Assembly (NCBI RefSeq): GCF_026262505.1
Contig: NC_067206.1
Span: 3,314,879 to 3,378,878 of the forward strand
Direction: 5' to 3'
DNA length: 64,000 bases
Source of the DNA: Trichomonas vaginalis G3
Taxonomy: Eukaryota > Parabasalia > Trichomonadida > Trichomonadidae
A model generated the notes under the pieces. The model did no database searches. It saw nothing but the letters and a program-made list of their open reading frames with translations, and was not told where the DNA came from. This document shows, one piece after another, positions 36,151 to 47,953 of the stretch (positions are counted from its first letter, which is position 1; each line of letters begins with the position of its first letter). The position numbers and the translations under genes were made by a program.

Positions 36151-36569
36151 TTAGAACATTTCTGGTCAATGTCAATGTTCTCTTCCTCTTTAGGAGTAAA
36201 CACTGGCTTAGACTCTAAAATCTTTTTACCCAATTTACCTTGAACTTCTACAACTTTAGACTCATAATATTCATAGTCGTCTGCTTTCTTTGGTTCATAA
36301 GGTATAACAAGTTTGTATGCTTTGCCTTCTTTAAGGTTTGAGAACCTTCTGTCAAAACTTTCTTTGACTGCTAACAAACCTTCTATGTCTAAGTCTTCAA
36401 ATTTCGCACCATTTTTAGTCACAATAGCAAACTTAACTGGTTCGATGTTCCAAACTTTGCTGAATGAAGACTTTTCAAAATGGTAGAAGTAAACATTCAA
36501 ATATGTGAATGGGTCTAGTTCTTCTTTAAGTCCTGACATGTACTTGTTTACTGAGATGAATTTTGCCAT
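36151..36569 (-). pseudogene. Uncharacterised element protein, copy 1
   Basis: Starts MAKFISVNKYMSGLKEELDP; about 139 residues with an aromatic first half (YLNVYFYHFEKSSFSKVWNI) and a charged end. It begins after the TTTTTTATC-type promoter on the minus strand and lies just downstream of the helicase. Perhaps a replication accessory protein by position, but I recognise no domain. A second copy is at 39,101-39,518. Confidence 0.4.
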
Positions 36570-36604
36570 CTTTTCTATCGGATAAAAAATATTTTTTTTA
36601 AAAT

Positions 36605-37844
36605 TTACTCATAAAAATTTTTCTTTGTATATACACCATTCTGTACGTCTAAAAGACTTTTGACATTTGCCAAGAATGTTCGTTTAGACGCTGTCATATA
36701 ACCATATTCTTGACAATATTGTTTATACGAATCGTACAATGACCTTTCATCTAAACACTCAAAGTCAGTTTCATCTATGAACAGTTCATATACACTCTTG
36801 TTTGCTTCTAACAATGTTTGTCTCTCTTCGGTATGTGGAATTTGTCTTGGATTGAACTTTGAAATATCTAATGTCATAAAATATGAGAACAAGTGGTTGT
36901 AAAAGTCAGATGTCAAAGTTTCTGCTAAGTCGTCAAAATATTCTGTATCTTGCATATGAGCTTCTGACGTTCTGACAACTACATATCTTCTGTCAGAACT
37001 TTCTAACTTCATCGGAACAGCATTGTTTGAAACCATAATGAAGTTTGCAACATTTTCACAAACTCTTTGGTCTTTATATTTTCTTTCAACAACTCCAAAC
37101 TTTGTCTGTTATAAGACTCTTCAAAGCATCTGAGTTCAAAACTTTTGTGTGTATCTATACTTTGAAGTTCATTGCAAACTATAAGTTTCATATTCTCTAT
37201 TGAGGAGTTAAACTTGCCACAGATGTTTTCTAAGTTTGTCATATTCGGATTCGAATAGCCCTCTAATAGTTTGCACAAGATATCTGTAAAGAAAGTGTTC
37301 TTACCTGTTCCTTGTTTTCCAATTATAATGAGAGCAGTTTCATTTTTAGAGCACTTGGATGTTGTAAGATGTTTGCAACCAACATAAGATATACTCATAG
37401 ACTCTTTCGTTTCCATTGCATATAATTTCTTTGACATGGTCTAACCAAGCTTCTATAATATTTTCTTTCCATTCTACTTGTTCATATTTATATCCAGTGA
37501 AGATAGAATAAAGTTTGGAGAAGGTGTATAGAACTTTATACCTCGAACTGAAAAATCTTCTAACTTTGACAATAAGATATCCCAAGCATCTAACATCTTC
37601 ATGCCAACTTGTACAACTTTTATTTTCTTAAGTTTCTGTGTCTACATTCTTGTTCTGAAACTATTGTCGCTTTAGGTTTGTTAAAGACTACATCCCATTC
37701 TTTCATGACATTAACATTCTGGGGCAGAGTCAACATAAATGACTAAACGTTTCAATTCTCGACTGCTTTGTTATAGTCTCGAAATGGACACATATTTCTG
37801 AATGCTTGGAAGTCATAAAAATCTGAAACATCTATTCTGTACAT
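36605..37844 (-). pseudogene. SF3 / D5-like primase-helicase, copy 1, broken
   Basis: Parts seen: an N-terminal stretch, the domain with KFIYTPSPNF-like and GYKYEQVEWKENIIEAWLDH text, Walker A IIIGKQGTGKNTFF, a Walker B/C area with KLIVCNELQSID, and a C-terminal winged-helix-like end (YMTASKRTFLANVKSLLDV). This is the DUF5906/poxvirus D5-type SF3 helicase used by virophages and polinton-like viruses for DNA replication. Several breaks. Copy 2 lies at 39,555-40,785. Confidence 0.7.
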
Positions 37845-37873
37845 TTTTATAAAAATAAAAAAAAATATTTTTT

Positions 37874-38681
37874 TTATTCTTGACTTTGTTGTTGCATTTG
37901 TTGCATTTGTTGCATTTGTTGTTCTTGAGCTATTTGTTGTTGAAGTTGTTCTTGTAATACAATACTTTCACCAGTTGCATCTTCCAATTCGAAACTTTCT
38001 GCCGTCATTGACAAATACATAGGACATAAAAGTTTTACAGGAACAAAGTTTGCGTCAACTAATGTCAACGTTATACTTGCCAAAGTGTTTGAGTTCACTA
38101 AGGTTGAAAATTCTGCATTCGAATGAACAATAGGCAAACCAGCAGAGAAAGTATTGTTTATACGCATAAGTATCTTTTGGTCATAATAGTTTCTGTCGAC
38201 ATTCGAATAACACTTTGAACCTAAGTTTGAAACAATATATAAAATAGGTGTACTTAAAGTCAACGGAACAGACAAACCTTGTATGACACCTTTTCCTGTT
38301 ATAGGAAACTGTTGGTAGTAAAAACCAGATATAAGTTTTGTATTATAGCTCATATTGTTTATAGTAAACTCAGTCGGACATCCAAACATAATGAAACCTG
38401 CTCTAGTTGCAGCACATGTTACACCCGTCCTTAAAGTATTAAATAAGTCAACAAAACCTGTTGGTGGTATATCTGAATAAGTATCTTCATAGGAGTATTT
38501 TTTACCATTCACAACAATAAAGTCTTCTGGTGTCAAAAGAGCAAAACAGGCTTTAGTCGTCATTGTGTTTAAGGTTAGTTTACAATATCGTCCTTGAGGA
38601 CTTTTGTAAGTTTGTTGTTATAGAATTATATGACTCAGGGTTTTTAGTCGTAATAGTATAAACCATTATATCTTCTGCCAT
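37874..38681 (-). pseudogene. Penton-like minor capsid region, copy 1
   Basis: Starts MAEDIMVYTITTKNPESYNS at 38,681. Beta-rich body (FIVVNGKKYSYEDTYSDIPP; FIMFGCPTEFTINNMSYNTK) and the finish TLTLVDANFVPVKLLCPMYL match the plan of element A's 3,480-4,235. A Gln/Met-rich tail (QQQIAQEQQMQQMQQMQQ) ends it. By lineage a vertex capsomer. About one break. Confidence 0.45.
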
Positions 38682-39100
38682 TTACTTAGCACAATAAATT
38701 TTAATGAAATGTTGTGGTCGTCAAATATTTTTATGACGTCTGGGAAACTATACTTTAAGTTCAACGTTTCACCTCCTTTCATAACGTATATCTTGTCAAT
38801 GACATTATATGACAGACTTGTTTGACAGAGATGACGCCGATTGGAAAGATGAAGTCCAACAAAAGTTCTTAGAATGCAAAGAAGACACATGCGCTGTTCT
38901 TGAAGATGAAATAGAAAACAGAATAGAGAGCTATTAAAGGACAAAGAACTTTTACATAAATATGGTTGCGCCAAATTTGACATAACTCCACCAGAAAAGA
39001 AGAAGAAGAAAAGAAAGAGAAAAAAGTAGAAGAAGAGAAGAAAGAACCTGAACCAGTTCCAGAGAAAAGAAATTTGACATGTAAAAATAAAATTTTATTT

Positions 39101-39518
39101 TTAGAACATTTCTGGGTCAATGTCAATGTTCTCTTCCTCTTTAGGAGCAAACACTGGCTTAGACTCTAAAATCTTTTTACCCAATTTACCTTGAACTTCA
39201 ACTCTTAGACTCATAATATTCATAGTCGTCTGCTTTCTTTGGTTCATAAGGTATAACAAGTTTGTATGCTTTGCCTTCTTTAAGGTTTGAGAACCTTCTG
39301 TCAAAATTTTCTTTGACTGCTAACAAACCTTCTATGTCTAAGTCTTCAAATTTCGCACCATTTTTAGTCACAATAGCAAACTTAACTGGTTCGATGTTCC
39401 AAACTTTGCTGAATGAAGACTTTTCAAAATGGTAGAAGTAAACATTCAAATAAGCGAATGGGTCTAGTTCTTCTTTAAGTCCTGACATGTACTTGTTTAC
39501 TGAGATGAATTTCGTCAT
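39101..39518 (-). pseudogene. Uncharacterised element protein, copy 2
   Basis: Duplicate of 36,151-36,569, starting MTKFISVNKYMSGLKEELDP. Same comments apply; part of the 2.94-kb tandem duplication. Confidence 0.4.
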
Positions 39519-39554
39519 CTTTTCTATCGGATAAAAAAATATTTTTTTTAAAAT

Positions 39555-40785
39555 TTACTCAGAAAAATTTTTCTTTGTATATACACCATTCTGAACATCT
39601 AAAAGACTTTTGACATTTGCCAAGAATGTTCGTTTAGAGCTGTCATATAACCATTCTTGACAATATTGTTTATACGAATCGTACAATGACCTTTCATCTA
39701 AACACTCAAAGTCAGTTTCATCTATGAACAGTTCATATACACTCTTGTTTGCTTCTAACAATGTTTGTCTCTCTTCGGTATGTGGAATTTGTCTTGGATT
39801 GAACTTAGAAATATCTAATGTCATGAAATATGAGAACAAGTGGTTGTAAAAGTCAGATGTCAAAGTTTCTGCTAAGTCGTCAAAATATTCTGTATCTTGC
39901 ATATGAGAATCTGACGTTCTGACAACTACATATCTTCTGTCAGAACTTTCTAACTTCATCGGAACAGCATTGTTTGAAACCATAATGAAGTTTGCAACAT
40001 TTTCACAAACTCTTTGGTCTTTATACTTTCTTTCAACAACTCCAACTTTGTCTGTTATAAGACTCTTCAAAGCATCTGAGTTCAAAACTTTTGTTGTATC
40101 TATACTTTGAAGTTCATTGCAAACTATAAGTTTCATATTCTCTATTGAGAGTTAAATTTCCACAGATGTTTTCTAAGTTTGTCATATTCGGTTCGAATAG
40201 CCCTCTAACAGTTTGCACAAAATATCTGTAAAGAAAGTGTTTCTTACCAGTTCCTTGTTTTCCAATTATAATGAGAGCAGTTTCATTTTTAGCACTTGGA
40301 TGTTGTAAGATGTTTGCAAACCAACATAAGATATACTCATAGACTCTTTCGTTTCCATTGCATATAATTTCTTTGACATGGTCTAACCAAGCTTCTATAA
40401 TATTTTCTTTCCATTCTACTTGTTCGTATTTATATCCAGTGAAGATAGAATAGAAGTTTGGAGAAGGTGTATAGAACTTTATACCTCGAACTGAAAAATC
40501 TTCTAACTTTGACAATAAGATATCCCAAGCATCTAACATCTTCATGCCAACTTGTACGACTTTTATTTTCTTAAGTTTCTGTCTACATTCTTGTTCTGAA
40601 ACTATTGTTGCTCTTGGTTTGTTAAAGACAACATCCCATTCTTTCATGACATAACATTCTGGGGCAGAGTCAACATAAATGACTAAACGTTTCAAATTCT
40701 CGACTGCTTTGTTATAGTCTCTAAATGGACACATATTTCTGAATGCTTGGAAGTCATAAAAATCTGAAACATCTATTCTGTACAT
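39555..40785 (-). pseudogene. SF3 / D5-like primase-helicase, copy 2, broken
   Basis: Starts MYRIDVSDFYDFQAFRNMCP. Shows the D5-type middle (YSIFTGYKYEQVEWKENIIE; VYEYILCWFANILQHPSAKN), Walker A GKQGTGK and the same C-terminal end as copy 1. The family opens replication forks and binds an associated primase. No separate primase domain is recognisable here. Several breaks. Confidence 0.7.
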
Positions 40786-40814
40786 TTTTATAAAAATAAA
40801 AAAAAATATTTTTT

Positions 40815-41616
40815 TTATTCTTGACTTTGTTGTTCCATTTGTTGCATTTGTTGCATTTGTTGTTCTTGAGCTATTTGTTGTTGAAGTTGTTCTTGTAATA
40901 CAATACTTTCACCAGTTGCATCTTCCAATTCGAAACTTTCTGCCGTCATTGACAAATACATAGGACATAAAAGTTTTACAGGAACAAAGTTTGCGTCAAC
41001 TAATGTCAACGTTATACTTGCCAAAGTGTTTGAGTTCACTAAGGTTGAAAATTCTGCATTCGAATGAACAATAGGCAAACCAGCAGAGAAAGTATTGTTT
41101 ATACGCATAAGTATCTTTTGGTCATAGTTTCTGTCGACATTCGAATAACACTTTGAACCTAAGTTTGAAACAATATATAAATAGGTGTACTTAAGTCAAT
41201 GGAACAGACATTCCTTGTATGACACCTTTTCCTGTTATAGGAAACTGTTGGTAGTAAAAACCAGATATAAGTTTTGTATTATAGCTCATATCGTTTATAG
41301 TAAACTCAGTCGGACATCCAAACATAATGAAACCTGCTCTAGTTGCAGCACATGTTACATCCGTCCTTAAAGTATTAAATAAGTCAACAAAACCTGTTGG
41401 TGGTATATCTGAGTAAGTATCTTCAAAGGAGTATTTTTTACCATTCACAACAATAAAGTCTTCTGGTGTCAAAAGAGCAAAACAGGCTTTAGTCGTCATT
41501 GTGTTTAAGGTTAGTTTACAATATCGTCCTTGAGGACTTTGTAAGTTTGTTGTTATAGAATTATATGACTCAGGGTTTTTAGTCGTAATAGTATAAACCA
41601 TTATGTCTTCTGCCAT
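40815..41616 (-). pseudogene. Penton-like minor capsid region, copy 2
   Basis: Duplicate of 37,874-38,681. Open parts at 40,815-41,108 and 41,191-41,616 carry the same beta-rich body and Gln/Met-rich tail. About one or two breaks. Confidence 0.45.
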
Positions 41617-41620
41617 TTAC

Positions 41621-42202
41621 TTAGCAAATAAATTTTAATGAAATGTTGTGGTCGTCAAATATTTTTATGACGTCTGGGAAACTATATTTTAAGTTCAACG
41701 TTTCACCTCCTTTCATAACGTATATCTTGTCAATGACATTATATGAAACACCACAGCAACTAATGTCGGGTTCTATTTCTTTGATGTTTATATCGTCTGC
41801 CTCTGTCAAAAGTTTCAATAGTTCTTTCAAAACTTCATGAGGTGCAATGACATATGAGTTCACTTTTACAGGGTTGTGTTCGACCAAGTTTAACATTATA
41901 CCTAAAGCTTGACAAATCTTCTCCTGAGTTTGAAGTTTGTCTTTCAGTTGTTGGTAGTCGTTTCGAATATCTGCAACAGAACTTAAGTCTCTGCTAACTT
42001 CAGGATATGTTGGTTGTTCTTTTACAGGAACAATTGTTATACCATCTTCGTCTTCGTATGGTTTCCCCACTTCAACATCTCTGTCTTTGACATTGACAAC
42101 AACACTTTGACTGTTTGTTTGAGTTGGTGAATTTAACTTCACATCTGCCACCGCCATTAAACCTTTTGAAACACTTACGCTTCTATTTTTCGGAAATGAC
42201 AT
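41621..42202 (-). CDS. Element protein with CCG motif
   Basis: 193 residues from the ATG at 42,202 (MSFPKNRSVSVSKGLMAVAD), chosen because it abuts the shared divergent spacer. A disordered polar start, a helical middle (QLKDKLQTQEKICQALGIML; VLKELLKLLTEAD) and a beta-rich end with DISCCGVSYNVIDKIYVM. The end aligns with element A's 4,497-4,982. It sits between capsid-like and penton-like regions, so a virion assembly role is possible. Its 3' part recurs at 38,683-38,810 through the tandem duplication. Confidence 0.5.
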   Translation of the reverse strand: MSFPKNRSVSVSKGLMAVADVKLNSPTQTNSQSVVVNVKDRDVEVGKPYEDEDGITIVPVKEQPTYPEVSRDLSSVADIRNDYQQLKDKLQTQEKICQALGIMLNLVEHNPVKVNSYVIAPHEVLKELLKLLTEADDINIKEIEPDISCCGVSYNVIDKIYVMKGGETLNLKYSFPDVIKIFDDHNISLKFIC

Positions 42203-42220
42203 TTTACTTAGAATAAAAAG
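42203..42220. promoter_or_regulatory. 18-bp shared spacer between divergent element genes
   Basis: TTTACTTAGAATAAAAAG joins the ATG at 42,202 (minus) and the ATG at 42,221 (plus). Same motif as at 24,846. Confidence 0.5.
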
Positions 42221-42451
42221 ATGGACGTATTCGAGTATCTCTTCGAATTGAAGCAGAACAAAGTTTACACACACAAACAATACAAATACATTGACAGAAT
42301 AGTTCTTTATACAAACAATGGAAAATGTTATAGAATAGCAGTCTTTGCTGAACCAAAATATTTTCATAAAGCAAAGAAAGTTGGTATAACTGAAATGGTG
42401 AAAGTTCTTGAAGCAGACAAAAATATAACAACAAAACTACGATATTTCTAA
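42221..42451 (+). CDS. 76-residue element protein
   Basis: MDVFEYLFELKQNKVYTHKQ opens a complete small frame with basic and aromatic residues (YIDRIVLYTNNGKCYRIAVF). It is divergent from the CCG protein. No family recognised; perhaps a small regulator or structural protein. Confidence 0.45.
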   Translation: MDVFEYLFELKQNKVYTHKQYKYIDRIVLYTNNGKCYRIAVFAEPKYFHKAKKVGITEMVKVLEADKNITTKLRYF

Positions 42452-42479
42452 AGGTAAGTTTATTACAATATTATGTCAA

Positions 42480-44250
42480 AACTGGCAGTACTGTCAATAT
42501 TTGACGGAGAGAAGTCAGTTCAAGAACAACTTACTGACCTGCTGCCAAAATCTGCTCGATGGAAGCTGTCGTTATGCCAATCTGAGGAGCCCCAGCAGGT
42601 TTCATCGAACGAATCTTCAAAGAGCATCTTCCGTGAAAAGTGCTATTGGTTTTGTAAACTTCTTTGCTCTCAGTTCATCTGGACCGTCTCTGTCACCAGT
42701 AATTGTATTTGTACAGTACCAACAGTTGAAATACCACCCTAAAGTCTTCTGAGTCAGCAAATGGAATGCCAAGCCAAAAGTTTGAAACGGTCTCCATTTG
42801 TATATTGAGTTTTTTGACCTCCTGTATGAGTCCATACTTTCACATATGGCATAATAGAACTTTGCATTTCAGGGTTAATGGTTGTTGTGAAGTTGTTGTT
42901 AAAGTTCATAGCATCTAATGTCAAGTTGTATGACCTCATATCCTCAACTGTAGAATATTCTTCTCTTGGATAATATTTGCCATCTATGTTTATATGATAT
43001 TTAATACCGGGGTTGTAGAAACAAGAATAGTCATTTATAGTTCGTCTGAACAGTACAAACATAGTATCTGCATGTTTCATTGCAGTTGTTAAAGCAATAT
43101 CTGTTCTTGCACCTGGGTCAGCACTTTGGTTTCCAACTTCACCTGCAAAGTCTTTGACAGATATTTGGTGTATAGGGAACATAAGTGGAACTGCAATATA
43201 TTTGGCAGCTAAAGCATTTGAAATATCTGGGTCCAAACATATAGACTGCAAGTCTGCTTTCTATTTCTCTTGCATTCAAATTTTTCGCATGTGAACTTAA
43301 CTGGGTCCCAAGCAGTTCCAGCAGCATTGAAATAATAGTTTACTTCATTGTTGAAGTTTTGAGAAACCAAAGTCTAAGTCAACTTTGTCTTTGCAAAAGT
43401 CACAGAACTTGGCTCCACCAGTTCCAGCTACAGTAATGCTGAATGGGTCTTGTGTTGGTGCAATGACTAAGTTATTTTGCTTGGAGTAAGTTCAATAGAA
43501 ATTTTTCCTGCCCAGTTTGGCAAGTATCTTAAAAACCTGAAGATGAGGAAAGATGACAAAGGAACTCTAAGTTTCAGTTTTACTTTAGTGGCAGCAGTTC
43601 CATCTGAACCAGAAAGGTTAACATAAACTCCTGGAACGTTAGGGTCAAGTCTTCTATTTTCTCAATATTTGCATACTGGTCTGTTTTGTTCTCTAGCTTG
43701 TGGTTGTACTGAGTTTCTCAAAGCGAACCATTCATAGTTTGCCCATGTTACTGTTTGAACTAAGTCAGAGTTAGAATATATCTTATATCCATGAAAACTT
43801 CTGGAGCATATTGGTATCCGACATAGAAATTCCATTGCAACCTTTCTTGTCAGACAACTTGGCAGAAGGTTTTATTTCAATGTCTTGTTCCACGTATAAG
43901 AATGAGTTGTCAATAGAAATAATATGAAACCTGTCGCAAGCAATATCTTACTGTTGTTGAAGAACCTTCTCCAAACTCACCTACGTTTCCATAAGAACAG
44001 CAGTTGTATATTCGTAAGTTCCAGGAACTATTTCTGACCTTCTAATGGCATTGTCGCATTCGTTATACCATTCGGAAACATTTCCATTCATGGCATCCAA
44101 AACTGTTGGCGTTATATTCTGAGCGGCGTACATTTCATATGGGTAAAAATATAGAATAGTTGGATTTATGTGTCATAATTGTTTCGTACCAAGCTTTACT
44201 TTCTTCCTGACTGAGTTTTTTAACTCTTCTTTTTCCTTCATTGCCACTAC
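42480..44250 (-). pseudogene. Major-capsid-like region, heavily decayed
   Basis: The clearest open part (42,754-43,251) reads FPIHQISVKDFAGEVGNQSA, MFVLFRRTINDYSCFYNPGI and then YYPREEYSTVEDMRSYNLTL with a DAMNFNNN string. This 'Cys-Phe-Tyr-Asn-Pro, then Gly-x-x-Tyr-Pro, then Thr/Ser-x-Glu-Asp-x-Arg' pattern fits double-jelly-roll major capsid proteins of Polintons and virophages. More protein-like text extends to about 44.2 kb. Around ten breaks, so this is an old part of the element. Position among capsid and ATPase genes supports the call. Confidence 0.5.
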
Positions 44251-44259
44251 TTTCACTAG

Positions 44260-44715
44260 ATGAAGTTACTTCTTCACTATTTCACTTTGTTCTACTCTTC
44301 TTCTTTGGTGTCGCTTTTGGTAACTTGCCCTCTGCTTCAAGTTGTTGCATCTTTGCCTCATGTTCACCTAGTATGTTGTAAATTTCCCATGTCCTTTTTG
44401 CCTTTGGGCTCTGGTCGCCCATCTCAGGTAACCTATATCCTAAAAAGATTTTGTCATAGTTTGTATTTGAGTCTTCGCTATTGTTTGCATGACTCTTTCC
44501 TGAGTTTCCGGTTCAAGCTCTTCAAACAGAGCTTGTCCATATGGAATAAGCTCGTTTCCAAATATATGTTTTTGTAGCCATTCTGGTTTTCTTTCTATGT
44601 TACCAATAATATCTTTTGTGAATGGGAAAGCTTTTACCCAATGTTTCAGTCTTGCGTCATTTATTTTGTAGTTGGTTTTATTTTGTCAAGGAACATGTTT
44701 TTCAATACTAACATT
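44260..44715 (-). pseudogene. Decayed continuation of the large structural-gene region
   Basis: Minus-strand text in several frames still looks protein-like (charged, with GRPEPKGKKDMGN-type segments), but no open part is long. It lies between the capsid-like region and the large structural gene. Nothing more can be named. Confidence 0.3.
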
Positions 44716-47486
44716 TCATTTGGTACTGTCCATTTTGAGTTTTCTTAAATATTCATCCCTTCTCAGTTCATTGTCTGCAAAGTAAGTTTTTATGACATTT
44801 TGTAAACTTTCGTTTGCAAGGTCATGTACAATAGGTTCTCTTCCTTCTATCTCCCTAACTTTCTTTCTAAACTCTTCACCAAATATACCATCTCTATGGT
44901 TCTGTGTAGTTCTTTGAGATAAATGTTCTAGAACGTCAGGTGTTATATTTCCATCAGCCATGTTCATTTCATACTGGTCCAAAATATCTGCATGTTTCAT
45001 ATCTTTCAATGGCATTAAAGCCGCGCTGAAATACCAGCTATATCTGGTTCACCATTCACTTCCATTGCGTCTACAACTTCTTGGAATTGTGGTTGTAAGT
45101 TTATGAACCACCTATCCGGATTAGCTTTATGACCCCATCTCATTGTAGTTCCATAGTCTGCAGAAACAAAAGTAGGTTTGTTTCCATATTGGTTAGGTTC
45201 TGAATGAACTTTAAACAATGTTTCATTTCTATATGTTTTGGTGAAATTTAACCTTTTATTTTCACCGAGTTCAGCCAAAGATTGAACGTTATATGGTCGT
45301 AAGTAAAAAGGATTGTTGTATTTGCGTACACTTTCTTTCAGTTCTTCCATTCTATGCTGAATATTTTCATCTGATGTTGGAGTCTTTTGTATGTCGGCGA
45401 ACATTTTTCGATATTCTTCTACTATGTCAGCTGAATTTTTCTTAGACTCTTGGAAAGATTCCATATTCTCCGCATACTCTTGTTGAGGGTCAAGATTTTT
45501 CGGCTGTTCCAAATCTTCATCTAGTTCTGTGAAGTTAGTTTCCAAAGGAGGGACTTGTTCGTTTCCTTCAGGCTCTTCTAGCTGTTGTTGCTGAACTATT
45601 TCTTCCATGTCTGGTTGTATCTGAACTTCTTCCTGTGGAGTTTCTTGTACCTCATCTGCTGGCATTTCATATATTCCGAGACCGTTTTTAACAAGTTCCC
45701 TATTTAAGCCATCCGCATTCATAACCCTTTCTTCTTTCGTTCCGTCTCTATTTTTTACGCGTTTCATGAAGATAGTTGAATTATCATTTATCTCTGACAC
45801 CAAATATCTCGGAGTAAATTCATCCATGTCATTTGGATGATATGCTATTAAATCATATCCCTTAGCGAGCTTGTATTTTCCAGGTTTGAAATTATATCCC
45901 ATTTGGTGCTGAACCATAAAGCTAAATAGGTTCGGGTCAGTATTTCCTTCCTTGAACTTTCTAATAGCTTCTTTATATCTGTCACTAAAGTCAAGAGTAT
46001 CTGGGTAACCATAATTTTCCTTAAGCATTTTTAAAGAATTCTTGGTTTTCTTGTTCTCTACTTCTTTTATGTCCTTGCTCTGTTTGTGGTTGTTGTTGTG
46101 CAGTGTTTTGAACTGTTGGTGTTTGTGCTGGATTTTGAACTGTTGGTTGTGGTGCAGTGTTTTGAACTGTTGGTTGTGGTGCAGTGTTTTGAACTGTTGG
46201 TTGTTGTGTTGGTTGTTGTGTTGGTTTTGGTGCATGCCTGTGTCTGTGTCCATGTGAACGATGTAAATGTTTTAGGTAGTCCTGGTGCAGGTGCTTCTCT
46301 TGGAGGGTTTTTTGGTATATAAAAGTTCCACCAGCTGGCACAATATGTTCCATCTGCAGCATAATGTCCTACCTGACTTTTCGTTTTTAAGAAAGCATTT
46401 ACTAGGTCTGTTTTGGTCTGTTGTAACTCTTTTTCTTGACTTTCCACAACAGTTGCTCTAACGGCGTCATAGGCACTTTGAACTGCCTGTCTCGTTGCTG
46501 CATCTGTTATTTTCGTCTATTTTGTGCTACTTCTCTTAACTCTTTGTCGAAACCTTCAGACTTCAGTTTCTTTCCAGATGAGAAGTCGTTCACTAGTTTC
46601 ACCTTACTATGAAGAGCTTCGAAGGCGTTCTTAAAGTCAGCATTCATTAAAGCTTTCATTTGAACTGTCTTCATCCGCTTGATATTTTTGTCCTTATTGA
46701 CCCTATAAGTTGGGCTGCTTTAGGCGTTGCTTGGCATCTAACCAGTCATTATTAGCTTTTATATATTCTGCGCTTTTCATTGCCTTTTGCATGGCTGCGT
46801 CGTTATTTTTACTTTCTTGTGCTAAGTTTTCATACTGTACGGTTTGGTTTTGCAACTGTAAAAGTTTTTCTGCCTTTACATTTGCTTCAACTTCTTTTTT
46901 ATACTCATCGCTATCCATATATGTCTTCAGGGCTTTTTGTTTTATTTCTTCATCTTTCAGTACTTTATATTGAGTAGTATGGTTTTTCAAATTTATAACA
47001 TCTTGTTCCATTTTTGCTACTTCTGCTGCTTTTTCTGACACTTTTTTCGCATATTCCTCTGTACTTAGTTCTTTCAGTTGTTCTTCTTTCTTCTTTTTCT
47101 CTACGTTTAACTCATTGAGTTTCTTTGTGTGTCTGTCATATTCTAGTTTCTTTTCGTTTTCACTTATTTGTTTCTGTATGTCTATGTTTGACTTTGACAT
47201 CTGTTATTTGATTTTTGAGTGAACTCAAATTCATTTGACTTTGAGGGTTATAGCTGTTCCGTCTGCAGCTCCACCATAGCCTGCCATTTTCGCTAAAAGT
47301 GCCGCTCTTAAACCTCCACTCTGTGCACCAATAACTCGGTTTAAAAGCATAGGGTTGCTTGACATTTGTTGCAACATAGTGGGGTCATTCATATTTGTTG
47401 TTGCAACTGTTGTTGTGGTGTCAGTTTTACTATATGTTTCAATGCTCCTTCCTCTTACGTATATTCTTACGTAGCTTACGTGGCAT
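44716..47486 (-). pseudogene. Large coiled-coil structural gene region, broken
   Basis: Minus-strand region starting MPRKLRKNIRKRKGALKH at 47,486. Open parts: 46,703-47,200 (coiled coil, IQKQISENEKKLEYDRHTKK), 46,067-46,447 (ADGTYCASWWNFYIPKNPPR, then Gln/Thr-rich), 45,015-46,253 (412 residues with VQNTAPQPTVQN-type repeats and YGYPDTLDFSDRYKEAIRKF) and 44,716-45,015 (MPLKDMKHADILDQYEMNMA). Element C carries a related open frame from 62,898. Several breaks. A large virion or tegument-like protein is the best guess; no enzyme motif. Confidence 0.5.
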
Positions 47487-47953
47487 TTTAAGTGAAGTTA
47501 AAAAGCGGTTTTTGACAGATGTTTATATGACACTTTTTGTTCAGCACAAAAAACTACTCGGTCAAAGTGTTGTCAGTTTTGTAAAATAACCGTCCTATCT
47601 CATTCTATAAGGGAAAAGGCTTCTCAAAGTATACTTCCTTGGAACGCCTGTAACTTTTCCTGTAGCGACGATAGACCCTTACTTGTCCGGACAAAGTTAT
47701 ACTATTTTGAGTGCTCTACAAAAAAGTCAACGGCGACGACTCTCAAAAACCGTTGTGTAAAAAGTTTTACCGTTGGACAAAAAAGTATATATAGAAAACA
47801 AAAAACGTTTATAGTTCATTCAATATTTGAGATGGAACGGTTTGCCAACGGTAACTATTAAATAAAATAAAAAAATAGAGGGGGTCCGTTGACGAAAACG
47901 GTTTATTTTAAACTTTTCTATGAGTAGTCCGAAAAAAACAGTTTATTTTTCTA
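47487..47953. promoter_or_regulatory. Divergent control region with repeated AACGG/CCGTT
   Basis: This 470-bp gap between divergent genes holds many AACGG or CCGTT words (for example ACGGTTTGCCAACGGTAAC near 47,840 and CCGTTGACGAAAACGGTTT near 47,890), partly as inverted pairs, and a run of A/T before the ATG at 47,954. A cluster of protein-binding sites is likely. The half next to the minus gene also occurs in element C. Confidence 0.4.

Larger units (their letters stand above)
35867..41746. repeat. Tandem direct duplication of 2.94 kb
   Basis: 35,867-38,810 is repeated as 38,811-41,746 with very high similarity. The junction at 38,810 joins GACATTATAT to GACAGACTTG, so a few bases of shared sequence (GACA) mark the crossover. 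Each copy holds the same three gene regions: a 36.2-kb gene, the SF3 helicase and the penton-like gene. Copies differ mostly by short length changes in base runs, which may be decay or read error. Confidence 0.85.

Noticed and set aside
46042-46322. Antisense frames rich in V, L and W
   Set aside because: They mirror the Gln/Thr/Asn-rich repeats of the minus-strand gene and have no independent support.
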